Position numbers and translations under genes: made by a program | Shown here: positions 1 to 6,832 of the stretch, piece by piece | Position numbering within the stretch: the stretch's first letter is position 1 | Layout: every line of letters begins with the position of its first letter | Origin: Paenibacillus sp. | Lineage (GTDB): Bacteria; Bacillota; Bacilli; Paenibacillales; Paenibacillaceae | Assembly: GCA_029256665.1 (NCBI GenBank) | Contig: JAQSXN010000089.1 | Coordinates: 1-10,033, forward strand | Direction: 5' to 3' | DNA length: 10,033 nucleotides | Notes under the pieces: generated by a model | What the model saw: only the letters and a program-made list of their open reading frames with translations | The model's database searches: none | What the model was told of the DNA's origin: nothing

Positions 1-2196
1 TACCCCGAGGTCGACAATGTCGCGGTCCTCACCCATTGGGGCGAGCTCGAGCCGACGGAAGGACAGTACGACTGGTCGCTGCTCGACGAGGCGATCGATT
101 ATTGGTCGGACTTGGGCAAGCGAATTCATTTCCGCATTTCCACGGACGCCATGATGATCTCGGGCTACGGCTATGCGAAGAGCGTGCCGGAGTGGCTGTT
201 CCAGCAATACGGCGTGCCTTACCAGGAGCGGTTCGATCAGGGCTATTCCTTCAAGCTGCCGGATTACACGCATCCCGTCTTCATGGAGAAGCTGGAGACG
301 TTCCTGGAAGCCTTCGCGGACAGGTACCGGGACGATCCGAGGCTGGACATCGTCGACCTGCGGGGCTACGGCACCTGGGGCGAATGGCATAGCGGCCATG
401 ACTTTGACAGCTACGCGGAGCGGATCGCCACGCTCCGGTCGATTATCGACAAGTGGTACGACGCGTGGAACGAAGACAAAATACTCGCTCTGTCCAATTC
501 CTACGAGTGGCGCAGCGAGATGACGCCGGAGGTGAACAATCCCTCTTCCTACGAAGACTACATGAGCTGGTCCGCATTCGATTACGCGCTGACCAAGCCG
601 AACCTGACATTTCGCAGGGACGGTGCCGCTGGCGCTCTGCGGACATACGACCGGCAACTTCTGGAGTCGTTCTTCAGCAGCAACCGCAGCCTTCCGCTGA
701 TCGCGGAATTTTTTGGCGGATACGGTTACTACGTCGGCAACGGCTCGGGCTACTCGCCGGACGCGGCCCTCGAGGAGGCGCTGCAGCTGCATCCCAACTA
801 CATCACGATCATGGGACATGACGGCGACTTCGGGGCGGCCTCCTTCTATGCGGAGCGACCCGATCTCATCGACGAAGGCAACAAGAGGATGGGCTACCGC
901 CTCGTGGTGAACCGCGCGGAATTCCCATCCGCCGTTCAAGCGGGCGGCGAGTTCGAGCTTCGGCAGCTTTGGTCCAACCTCGGCGTCGGCCGCAGCTACC
1001 GCAACTACCCTCTAAAGCTGTATCTGACGGACGCCGCAGGCAATACGGTTTGGAGCGCAACGGACGAGAGCTTCGACATGACGGGATTCATCGCCGGCGA
1101 AGTTTACGAAACATTCTCCCGCTTCGAGTTGCCCGCGACGGTCGCTCCGGGAGAATACGACGTCAGGATCGCTCTGGCGGATCAACAAGGAAACCCGGCA
1201 ATCCGGCTCGGCATCGAGGGACGCGATACCCTGAACCGATACTTGCTTGGCAAGCTGAAGGTCGAGAGCGGCAACGTGTCAGCGCCGCCGGACGCTTCCG
1301 TTCGCGAAGCCTTCGAAGGCGGCTCATTCGCCTCTTCCGGATACAACGGCGGCTTCCAAGGAATCGGCGTGATTACGAACCAGCCGCAGCTAGCGGTCGG
1401 CGGCGCCTATTCCGTTTACGGCAGCGCCCAGACGACCCAGGACTGGTCTGAGTATCTGTACAGCGATACCTCCAAAATCACGCTTGAGCCCGGCACGACC
1501 TATACGGTTACCTTCCGATACAAAGCAGCCGCGGCGCCGGCTCCGAACGGCTTTTATTATTTTCTCGCCCGCACCGGCAGCGGAGGCTTCGCTCACGACA
1601 AGGGCTTCACGACATGGCGCGACGACTCCGGGCTTACCCGGACCAAGACGGTAACGTTCACGACGGACGTTGGCTTCGGAGATTACTACCTTATCTGGGG
1701 ACTTCGATCCGGCGGGGCGATCTCGATCGACGATATCGTCATAACGCAACATCCGGAAGCGGCTAATGACTCGTTCGAGACCGGAGATATTGCCGCTTCC
1801 CGCTACGAGCTCGGCACGGGACAGACGGCCGGCAGCTTGAGCGGCGCCGGAGGCCTGCACGGCGCTTGGGCAGTCTCCTCGATATCGGACGAACGGAGCT
1901 TCCTGTACAGCCGCAAAAATGCCCTAAAGCTGAAGGCGGACTCCGCTTATCTGGTGACCTTCCGCTGGAAGCCGCTCGCCGCGCCGAGCGGCGGAGGTTT
2001 CTTCCGCTTCGCGGCCGAATCGAAACAATCGGGAACCGCCCCCGACTTCGTTCATCGCTGGTACGGCGTTGCCGGTCAAGAGGTTGAATCCAGAAGTTAC
2101 GTTGTCCGCACGGACGGCTTCAAGGATTATCGTCTTGCGTGGGGGCTCAAAGGCGGAGACATCGCCGTCGACGACATTAGCGTCATTAAACTTTAA
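1..2196 (+). CDS. DUF4832-like glycosidase-type protein with two C-terminal beta-sandwich-like modules (5' end missing)
   Basis: The reading frame is open from base 1, so the N-terminus and any signal peptide lie outside; 731 residues are visible. The frame enters with HWGELEPTEGQYDWSLLDEAI and a GKRIHFRIS strand, the pattern of a TIM-barrel glycosidase of the GH42/GH39/DUF4874 kind. A GYGTWGEWH motif follows at residues 122-130, typical of DUF4832 proteins. Glu128 in this motif and Glu236 in PLIAEFFGGYGYY could be the acid/base and nucleophile, but this is inference. A beta-rich region (about residues 298-420, beginning MGYRLVVNRAEFPSAVQAGG) matches the usual DUF4832 C-terminal part. Two mutually similar modules follow (about 435-583 and 589-731), probably carbohydrate-binding. 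The binding-protein gene starts 51 bases downstream with no terminator between, so the product probably acts outside the cell on the glycan whose fragments the ABC system imports. The family has no firmly known reaction, so the substrate is unknown. Confidence 0.75.
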   Translation, partial: YPEVDNVAVLTHWGELEPTEGQYDWSLLDEAIDYWSDLGKRIHFRISTDAMMISGYGYAKSVPEWLFQQYGVPYQERFDQGYSFKLPDYTHPVFMEKLETFLEAFADRYRDDPRLDIVDLRGYGTWGEWHSGHDFDSYAERIATLRSIIDKWYDAWNEDKILALSNSYEWRSEMTPEVNNPSSYEDYMSWSAFDYALTKPNLTFRRDGAAGALRTYDRQLLESFFSSNRSLPLIAEFFGGYGYYVGNGSGYSPDAALEEALQLHPNYITIMGHDGDFGAASFYAERPDLIDEGNKRMGYRLVVNRAEFPSAVQAGGEFELRQLWSNLGVGRSYRNYPLKLYLTDAAGNTVWSATDESFDMTGFIAGEVYETFSRFELPATVAPGEYDVRIALADQQGNPAIRLGIEGRDTLNRYLLGKLKVESGNVSAPPDASVREAFEGGSFASSGYNGGFQGIGVITNQPQLAVGGAYSVYGSAQTTQDWSEYLYSDTSKITLEPGTTYTVTFRYKAAAAPAPNGFYYFLARTGSGGFAHDKGFTTWRDDSGLTRTKTVTFTTDVGFGDYYLIWGLRSGGAISIDDIVITQHPEAANDSFETGDIAASRYELGTGQTAGSLSGAGGLHGAWAVSSISDERSFLYSRKNALKLKADSAYLVTFRWKPLAAPSGGGFFRFAAESKQSGTAPDFVHRWYGVAGQEVESRSYVVRTDGFKDYRLAWGLKGGDIAVDDISVIKL
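1303..2193 (+). repeat. Tandem pair of homologous protein modules at the C-terminus of the DUF4832-like protein
   Basis: Two stretches of about 145 residues can be aligned by eye. Copy 1 spans roughly bases 1303-1749 and copy 2 roughly 1765-2193. Shared landmarks in the same order are FEGG/FETG near the start, then GAYSVYGS/GAWAVSS, EYLYS/SFLYS, a strand-like YTVTFRYK/YLVTFRWK, a P.GGF(F/Y) turn, and the ending DYYLIWGLRSGGAISIDDI/DYRLAWGLKGGDIAVDDI. The pattern of alternating hydrophobic strands, aromatics and a closing DD(I) strand resembles jelly-roll carbohydrate-binding modules. The DNA of the two copies has diverged, so this is an old duplication. The binding role is inferred from position and pattern only. 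Confidence 0.7.
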
Positions 2197-2247
2197 CTGC
2201 GTTAGCATTGAAAGCAACCATTTCTATCCATATGGAGGCGAATCACG

Positions 2248-3936
2248 ATGATGAACAAACGCACGCACAGCTTGGCGGCATTATTGGCCGCAAGCGCCCT
2301 CATTCTGTCTAGCGCCTGCTCCTCCGGCAACAACGGAGAGAGCGGCGGCAATAGCACTGCGGCCCCTTCTAACAGCGGCGCTCCGGGCGAATCCTCCGCT
2401 CCCGCGGCCGATATGGATCCGCTTGGCAAATACGATCCGCCAATCGAAGTATCGGTCGTCGGCACGACGGGCACGAACGTGCTGTTCGCGGAAGGAGAGA
2501 GCATCGACGACAACATTATGACGAGAAAATATCTCGAAATACTTGGTATCCAATTCAAGAACGAATGGGTATCCGATGCGTCACAGTCCTTGGAGAAGCT
2601 GAATCTCGCCATCAACACCAACAACATTCCCGACATTTCCAAGGTTGACCTGAACCAACTCAGCCGCATGATAAACCAGGAGCAGCTCGCGGATCTGACC
2701 GAAGTCTACGAAACCTATGCCTCCCCGCTGCTCCGCAAAGCGCTGGAATACGGCGGCGGCGCCGGCTTTGCCCCGGCCAAGAAGGATGGCAAGATTTACG
2801 GCATGCCGGTTCCGAACGATTACTATGAAAACGTGGCAATCATGTATATCCGCAAGGACTGGCTTGACAAACTGGGGTTACAGCCGCCGAAGACGATCGA
2901 CGAGCTGTATGAGGTGGCGACGGCGTTCGCGGAGCGCGACCCCGACGGCAACGGCAAGGCGGACACGTACGGCATCGCGCTCGACAATGCGCTCGGCATG
3001 GCGTTCGACGGGGTTGCAACGGCCTACAAAGCGTACCGCGCGACCTGGGTCCAGGACGATGGCGGCCAGCTAGCCTACGGGAGCATCCAGCCGCAGATGA
3101 AAGACGCGCTCGCCAAGCTTAGCGAGCTGTATGCATCCAAGGCGATCGACCAGGAATTCGGCGCCAAGGAATGGGGCAAGGCGGCGGACGACGTGGGAGC
3201 GGGCAAAGGCGGAATCTACTTCGGCGCGTTCTGGCAGCCGCTGTATCCGTTGCAGACGACGATGACGCATACGCCGGACTCCGACTGGAACGCCTACCCT
3301 ATTCCGGTGTCGGCGGATGGCAGTCTCGTACCGAAGCGCCCTAATAACGTATTTAGCTGGATGGTCGCCAGCAAAGACATGGATCATCCCGAAGCGCTCA
3401 TCAAGTCGATGAACCTTTGGGCGGAGATGTGGATCGAGGGCGGGCAATACAATGACCTGTTCTACAAGGAGATCCAAGGCAACGAGAAATACGCGGGCAA
3501 GGAAATCCACCAATACGCCAAACCGTACTTCTTCGACGATCCCGGCAAAAACATGGTCATCGGCGAACAGTTCAAGGAAGCCGTCGACAAAAACGACGGT
3601 TCGCTGGTGACGCATCCCGACGGAATTTGGAAGTGGAACGCCTACAAAAACAATGAGCCTAACGGTTGGGCGTACTACAAATATTTGCTGGAATCCGAAA
3701 GCGTGTTGGCTCAATATGGCGATAGCTTCGTGCACGAGTCGTTCCTCGGCGCTCCGACCGAGACGATGGCCAAGCGCCAGGCCAGCCTAAACAAGCTTGA
3801 GGTGGAGACGTTCACCAAAATCATTATGGGTAAAGCCGATATTGCCGAGTTCGACAAGTTCGCAAGCGACTGGAAGTCGCTCGGCGGCGACGACATTACG
3901 AAGGAAGTCAACGCATGGGCGGCGGAACAGCAATAA
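2248..3936 (+). CDS. ABC transporter extracellular solute-binding lipoprotein, LplA-like
   Basis: This is the substrate-binding component of a carbohydrate-type ABC importer, anchored on the outer face of the membrane. The ATG at 2248 is chosen because GGAGG at 2234-2238 lies 9 bases upstream; a second ATG follows directly at 2251. The N-terminus has a basic start (MMNKRTHS), a hydrophobic core and the lipobox-like LSSAC with Cys24 as the lipidation site. The next 35 residues or so are a Ser/Gly/Asn/Ala-rich tether, and the mature domain begins near PLGKYDPPIEVSVVG. A calcium-loop-like DPDGNGKADTYG at residues 231-242 (Asp231, Asp233, Asn235, Asp239) is common in LplA-type proteins, as is the preceding GLQPPKTIDELYEVATAFAE. 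At 562 residues it is normal for this class. It sits between the glycosidase-like gene and the two permeases. The ligand is unknown; an oligosaccharide is the default guess for this family. Confidence 0.92.
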   Translation: MMNKRTHSLAALLAASALILSSACSSGNNGESGGNSTAAPSNSGAPGESSAPAADMDPLGKYDPPIEVSVVGTTGTNVLFAEGESIDDNIMTRKYLEILGIQFKNEWVSDASQSLEKLNLAINTNNIPDISKVDLNQLSRMINQEQLADLTEVYETYASPLLRKALEYGGGAGFAPAKKDGKIYGMPVPNDYYENVAIMYIRKDWLDKLGLQPPKTIDELYEVATAFAERDPDGNGKADTYGIALDNALGMAFDGVATAYKAYRATWVQDDGGQLAYGSIQPQMKDALAKLSELYASKAIDQEFGAKEWGKAADDVGAGKGGIYFGAFWQPLYPLQTTMTHTPDSDWNAYPIPVSADGSLVPKRPNNVFSWMVASKDMDHPEALIKSMNLWAEMWIEGGQYNDLFYKEIQGNEKYAGKEIHQYAKPYFFDDPGKNMVIGEQFKEAVDKNDGSLVTHPDGIWKWNAYKNNEPNGWAYYKYLLESESVLAQYGDSFVHESFLGAPTETMAKRQASLNKLEVETFTKIIMGKADIAEFDKFASDWKSLGGDDITKEVNAWAAEQQ

Positions 3937-3958
3937 GGCATTAAAGCCGCAAGCCCCG

Positions 3959-3996
3959 GGGCGGGAGGAAGCCGTTCGCGGCTCATTCCCCCGCCC
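3959..3996 (+). promoter_or_regulatory. Stem-loop with TTCG tetraloop between binding-protein and permease genes
   Basis: A 7-bp outer stem pairs GGGCGGG (3959-3965) with CCCGCCC (3990-3996), and a 5-bp inner stem pairs AGCCG (3970-3974) with CGGCT (3979-3983), closing on TTCG at 3975-3978. An asymmetric internal loop separates the two stems. The downstream bases are TCTTATCATC, with no T run, so a full intrinsic terminator is unlikely. It starts 22 bases after the binding-protein stop and ends 32 bases before the permease start. In binding-protein operons such hairpins commonly protect the upstream mRNA or reduce readthrough, giving more binding protein than permease; that role is inferred here. 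Confidence 0.7.
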
Positions 3997-4028
3997 TCTT
4001 ATCATCAAGTATTCGCGGAGGGACAGCC

Positions 4029-4925
4029 ATGAAAATTACCAAAAGGGATGTCGCGTTTTTTCACTTACTGGTCGCTCCCGGCGTGCTCGTGCTGCTGCTG
4101 TTCGCGTACCTGCCCATGTTCGGCATCGTGATCGCCTTTCAGGACTTTAATCCGTCGAAGGGCTTCATCTATTCGGAATGGGTCGGTCTGGAGCATGTCC
4201 GTTTCCTCTTCGAATTGCCCGACACGATGGGAACGATCCGAAATACGATCGAAATCTCGCTTATGAAAATCTTCGCGGGACTCGTGGTGCCTGTCGTGTT
4301 CGCGTTATTCCTGAACGAGGCGCGGCTTATGTGGTTCAAACGGACGGTGCAAAGTCTCGTGTATCTCCCCCACTTCCTCTCCTGGGTCATCCTGGGAGGC
4401 ATTCTGGTGGACGTTCTATCCATCAACGGCGGTGCGTTCAATCAGGCTTTGGGGACTGTAGGGATTCCGCCAATCTTCTTCTTCGGCGACGAGTTTTGGT
4501 TTCGCATCATGATCGTCGTGTCAGACGTCTGGAAAGAATTCGGGTTCTCCACGATTGTTTACTTGGCCGCGTTGACCGGCATCAATCCGGCGTTGTACGA
4601 GGCAGCCGCAATCGACGGGGCAACACGCTGGAAACGGACGCTGTACATTACGATTCCCGGCATTCTGCCCGTCATCGTGCTCATGTCCACGCTCAGTCTC
4701 GGCAATGTGCTGAACGCCGGTTTCGACCAAATTTTCAACCTGTACAACCCGATGGTCATTAGCTCCACGGATATTATCGACACCTACATTTACCGAATGG
4801 GATTGATCCAAGCGCAATACGGATTGGCGACCGCGATCGGACTTATCAAGTCCATCATCGGCTTCGTTCTGATCGTCATGTCCTACAGACTTGCCAGCCG
4901 TTACGCGAATTATCGCATTTTCTAA
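4029..4925 (+). CDS. ABC transporter permease, LplB-like sugar type
   Basis: This is one of two inner-membrane permease subunits that form the translocation channel with the following gene. The 298-residue protein has about six hydrophobic segments, beginning FHLLVAPGVLVLLLFAYLPMFGIVIAF. The binding-protein-dependent transport loop is YEAAAIDGATRWKRTLYITIP, starting at Tyr190; this EAA loop contacts the ATPase. The N-terminal sequence up to AFQDFNPSKGF and the end SYRLASRYANYRIF are characteristic of the LplB/YtcP-associated family. The ATG at 4029 follows GGAGGGA (4017-4023) at normal spacing. The second permease gene begins 21 bases after the stop, so the two are almost certainly co-transcribed. 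No ATPase gene lies nearby, as is usual for this family, which borrows an MsmX-type ATPase encoded elsewhere. Confidence 0.93.
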   Translation: MKITKRDVAFFHLLVAPGVLVLLLFAYLPMFGIVIAFQDFNPSKGFIYSEWVGLEHVRFLFELPDTMGTIRNTIEISLMKIFAGLVVPVVFALFLNEARLMWFKRTVQSLVYLPHFLSWVILGGILVDVLSINGGAFNQALGTVGIPPIFFFGDEFWFRIMIVVSDVWKEFGFSTIVYLAALTGINPALYEAAAIDGATRWKRTLYITIPGILPVIVLMSTLSLGNVLNAGFDQIFNLYNPMVISSTDIIDTYIYRMGLIQAQYGLATAIGLIKSIIGFVLIVMSYRLASRYANYRIF

Positions 4926-4946
4926 GAATGGATCGGGGGTATTCTC

Positions 4947-5822
4947 ATGCACGGACGGCTGAACAGACTCCAGCCCTTCGATATTTTCAACTACATCGGC
5001 CTTGCCCTTATCTCGTTGCTGTGCCTCCTCCCCATCTGGCATATCGCCATGGTATCCATCAGCGGCGAAGGACCGGCCTCCAAGTTCGCGGTCGGCCTGC
5101 TGCCGATCGAATTTACGGTGGATGCCTACGGGACGATTCTCCGGATGGGCAAGTTCTGGGACGCCTTTGGCATGTCCGCTCTGCGCGTAGCGGTCGGCGG
5201 CCTGCTGAATTTCGTCCTCACGATCATGATGGCCTACCCGCTGTCGAAGGAAAGCTCCTACTTCCGCGGGCGCAACGTCTATATCTGGTTCCTTGTGTTT
5301 ACGATGCTGTTCAGCGGCGGCCTTATTCCGATGTACATGATCATCAACGAGCTGAACCTGATCAATACGATTTGGGCGCTCGTGCTGCCAGGCGCCGTGC
5401 CCGTCTTCAACGTCATCTTGATGATTAATTTCATGCGTCAGTTGCCGAGAGAATTGGAGGAGGCAGCCCTGGTGGACGGAGCGTCCCAGTATCGGATCAT
5501 GACAAGCATATTCATCCCGCTGTCCATGCCGGTCATCGCGACCGTGACGCTATTCAGCGTGGTCGGCCACTGGAATTCATGGTTCGACGGACTGATCTTC
5601 ATGAATGACACCTCGAATTATCCATTGCAGACCTATCTGCATGTCGTGCTGGCATCCCGCAATCTCATAAACGCGGATCAGCAGACGATTATGGCGTCAC
5701 TGACGAATCGGACGTCGATCTCGGCCCAAATTATTTTGGCGTCGCTGCCGATTCTCGTCGTATACCCGTTCCTGCAGCGATTTTTTATTCATGGCATCGT
5801 GATGGGTTCGGTCAAAGAATAG
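4947..5822 (+). CDS. ABC transporter permease, LplC/YtcP-like sugar type
   Basis: This is the second membrane subunit of the importer, 291 residues with about six membrane segments. The ATPase-contact loop reads EEAALVDGASQYRIMTSIFIPLSMPVI from Glu171, and the protein ends with HGIVMGSVKE, the usual C-terminus of LplC-type permeases. The typical N-terminal FDIFNYIGLALISLLCLLPIWHIAMVSIS and the LFSGGLIPMYMIINELNLINT segment are also present. The start at 4947 is supported by a G-run at 4935-4939 as Shine-Dalgarno; this is less canonical than the sites of the other genes in the run, and may set its level lower. An ATG at 4928 lies in another frame and leads to an unlikely Arg/His-rich product. 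It pairs with the LplB-like subunit encoded just upstream. Confidence 0.93.
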   Translation: MHGRLNRLQPFDIFNYIGLALISLLCLLPIWHIAMVSISGEGPASKFAVGLLPIEFTVDAYGTILRMGKFWDAFGMSALRVAVGGLLNFVLTIMMAYPLSKESSYFRGRNVYIWFLVFTMLFSGGLIPMYMIINELNLINTIWALVLPGAVPVFNVILMINFMRQLPRELEEAALVDGASQYRIMTSIFIPLSMPVIATVTLFSVVGHWNSWFDGLIFMNDTSNYPLQTYLHVVLASRNLINADQQTIMASLTNRTSISAQIILASLPILVVYPFLQRFFIHGIVMGSVKE

Positions 5823-5823
5823 A

Positions 5824-5843
5824 CTCTTGTACTAGAGCAAGAG
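5824..5843 (+). repeat. Small inverted repeat between permease and ribokinase genes
   Basis: CTCTTG (5824-5829) and CAAGAG (5838-5843) form a 6-bp perfect stem around an 8-base loop, starting one base after the permease stop codon. There is no T tract and the stem is modest, so it is at most a minor intercistronic hairpin. It lies just before the ribokinase ribosome binding site. Confidence 0.35.
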
Positions 5844-5850
5844 CATGATA

Positions 5851-5858
5851 GGAGTGAG
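5851..5858 (+). promoter_or_regulatory. Ribosome binding site that fixes the ribokinase start at 5863
   Basis: GGAGTGAG lies 4 bases before the ATG at 5863 (8 bases from its GGAG core). The in-frame ATG at 5845 has no Shine-Dalgarno sequence at the right distance and would add MIGVRS, absent from the usual ribokinase N-terminus. The ATG at 5863 starts the expected MISICVIGSLNID. Confidence 0.7.
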
Positions 5859-5862
5859 ATCA

Positions 5863-6825
5863 ATGATATCCATATGCGTCATCGGAAGTTTGAACATCGA
5901 TCTGGTTGCGGCCGTGGAGCGTTTCCCTCTCCCCGGCGAAACGCTGACATCCGTCGGCTATTCTACTTTTTTCGGCGGAAAAGGCGGCAATCAGGCCGTC
6001 GCATTAGGCAGACTGGGAGCGAACGTAAGAATGGTAGGCAAGGTCGGAGGCGACATTCACGGCAGCGACTATATCCGCCATCTGCGCATGAACGGCGTGG
6101 ACACGACCGGCATTCGGGCAGAGCAAGGCGCTTCGACGGGCACGGCGATGATTCTGGTCGACCCTCAAGGGGAGAACCAGATCATTATTTCACCAGGCGC
6201 GAACGGGCTTCTGACGCCATCGGACATCGACGAACATTGGGAACATCTGATGGAAGCGGACATTTTCTTATTTCAACTTGAGGTGCCGATCGGTACGGTC
6301 GCCTATGCGGCGAAACGGCTCAAGGGAGCCGGCAAGACGGTTATTCTCGACCCCGCGCCGGCTTCTCGTCTGCCGGAATCCATTTTCAAATATATCGATT
6401 ATATGACTCCTAACGAAACGGAGATCAAATATTACGCCGGCCGTCACCAGCAATACGTCCTGCAATTGAAGGAAGCGGCGAATGTCTTGCTGCGCAAAGG
6501 GGTGGATACCGTAGTGGCGAAAGCCGGCGCGGACGGAGCGTACCTCATACGGGATATTGACCTGCTGCATATCGCCGCTTACCCGTCGGAGCCCCTAGAC
6601 ACGACAGGCGCCGGCGATTGCTTCAACGCGGGCTTCGCGTACGCCCTGGCTGCCGGAAGCAGCCCCGAGGAGGCCGTCGGCATCGGCAACGCCGTAGGCG
6701 CGCTCGCGATCCGGCAGGTCGGAGCTCAGTCGGCTATGCCGACCAAGAGCGAGCTTGACGCTTTCCTGAAACAGCACGCCTCGCTTCGGCTTCCGACCAG
6801 CCATTTCTTGCCGGGAGGAGCGTGA
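5863..6825 (+). CDS. rbsK: Ribokinase (PfkB family sugar kinase)
   Basis: It phosphorylates ribose to ribose 5-phosphate with ATP in the cytoplasm. The start at 5863 gives 320 residues, close to the usual ribokinase length of about 300-310. The N-terminal strand is ICVIGSLNIDLV. PfkB signature 1 is GGKGGNQAVALGRLGA (from Gly38), where a Gly replaces the more common Ala of GGKGANQA. Signature 2 is DTTGAGDCFNAGFAYAL from Asp246, with Asp252 as the expected catalytic base. DPAPAS and MTPNETE in the middle, and GAQSAMPTKSELDAFL at the end, are ribokinase-like rather than fructokinase- or adenosine-kinase-like. The nucleoside hydrolase gene begins 7 bases after its stop, and hydrolysis of a riboside would supply its substrate. 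A related pentose or deoxyribose kinase activity cannot be excluded. Confidence 0.88.
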   Translation: MISICVIGSLNIDLVAAVERFPLPGETLTSVGYSTFFGGKGGNQAVALGRLGANVRMVGKVGGDIHGSDYIRHLRMNGVDTTGIRAEQGASTGTAMILVDPQGENQIIISPGANGLLTPSDIDEHWEHLMEADIFLFQLEVPIGTVAYAAKRLKGAGKTVILDPAPASRLPESIFKYIDYMTPNETEIKYYAGRHQQYVLQLKEAANVLLRKGVDTVVAKAGADGAYLIRDIDLLHIAAYPSEPLDTTGAGDCFNAGFAYALAAGSSPEEAVGIGNAVGALAIRQVGAQSAMPTKSELDAFLKQHASLRLPTSHFLPGGA

Positions 6826-6832
6826 CGACGCC

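Noticed and set aside
1390..1860. 156-codon minus-strand frame within the DUF4832-like gene
   Set aside because: Antisense to a coherent beta-rich protein; no recognisable motif or translation signal.
3070..3735. 221-codon open frame on the minus strand inside the binding-protein gene
   Set aside because: It is fully antisense to a clear lipoprotein gene, its product is rich in Val/Arg/His without family features, and no good ribosome binding site was seen. GC-rich third positions explain it.
4521..5042. 173-codon minus-strand frame overlapping both permease genes
   Set aside because: It spans two well-supported genes and their gap on the opposite strand, with an atypical charged composition.
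4928..5428. Alternative frame starting at an ATG just after the first permease
   Set aside because: The product is Arg/His-rich with no membrane segments, whereas the overlapping frame from 4947 is a textbook permease.
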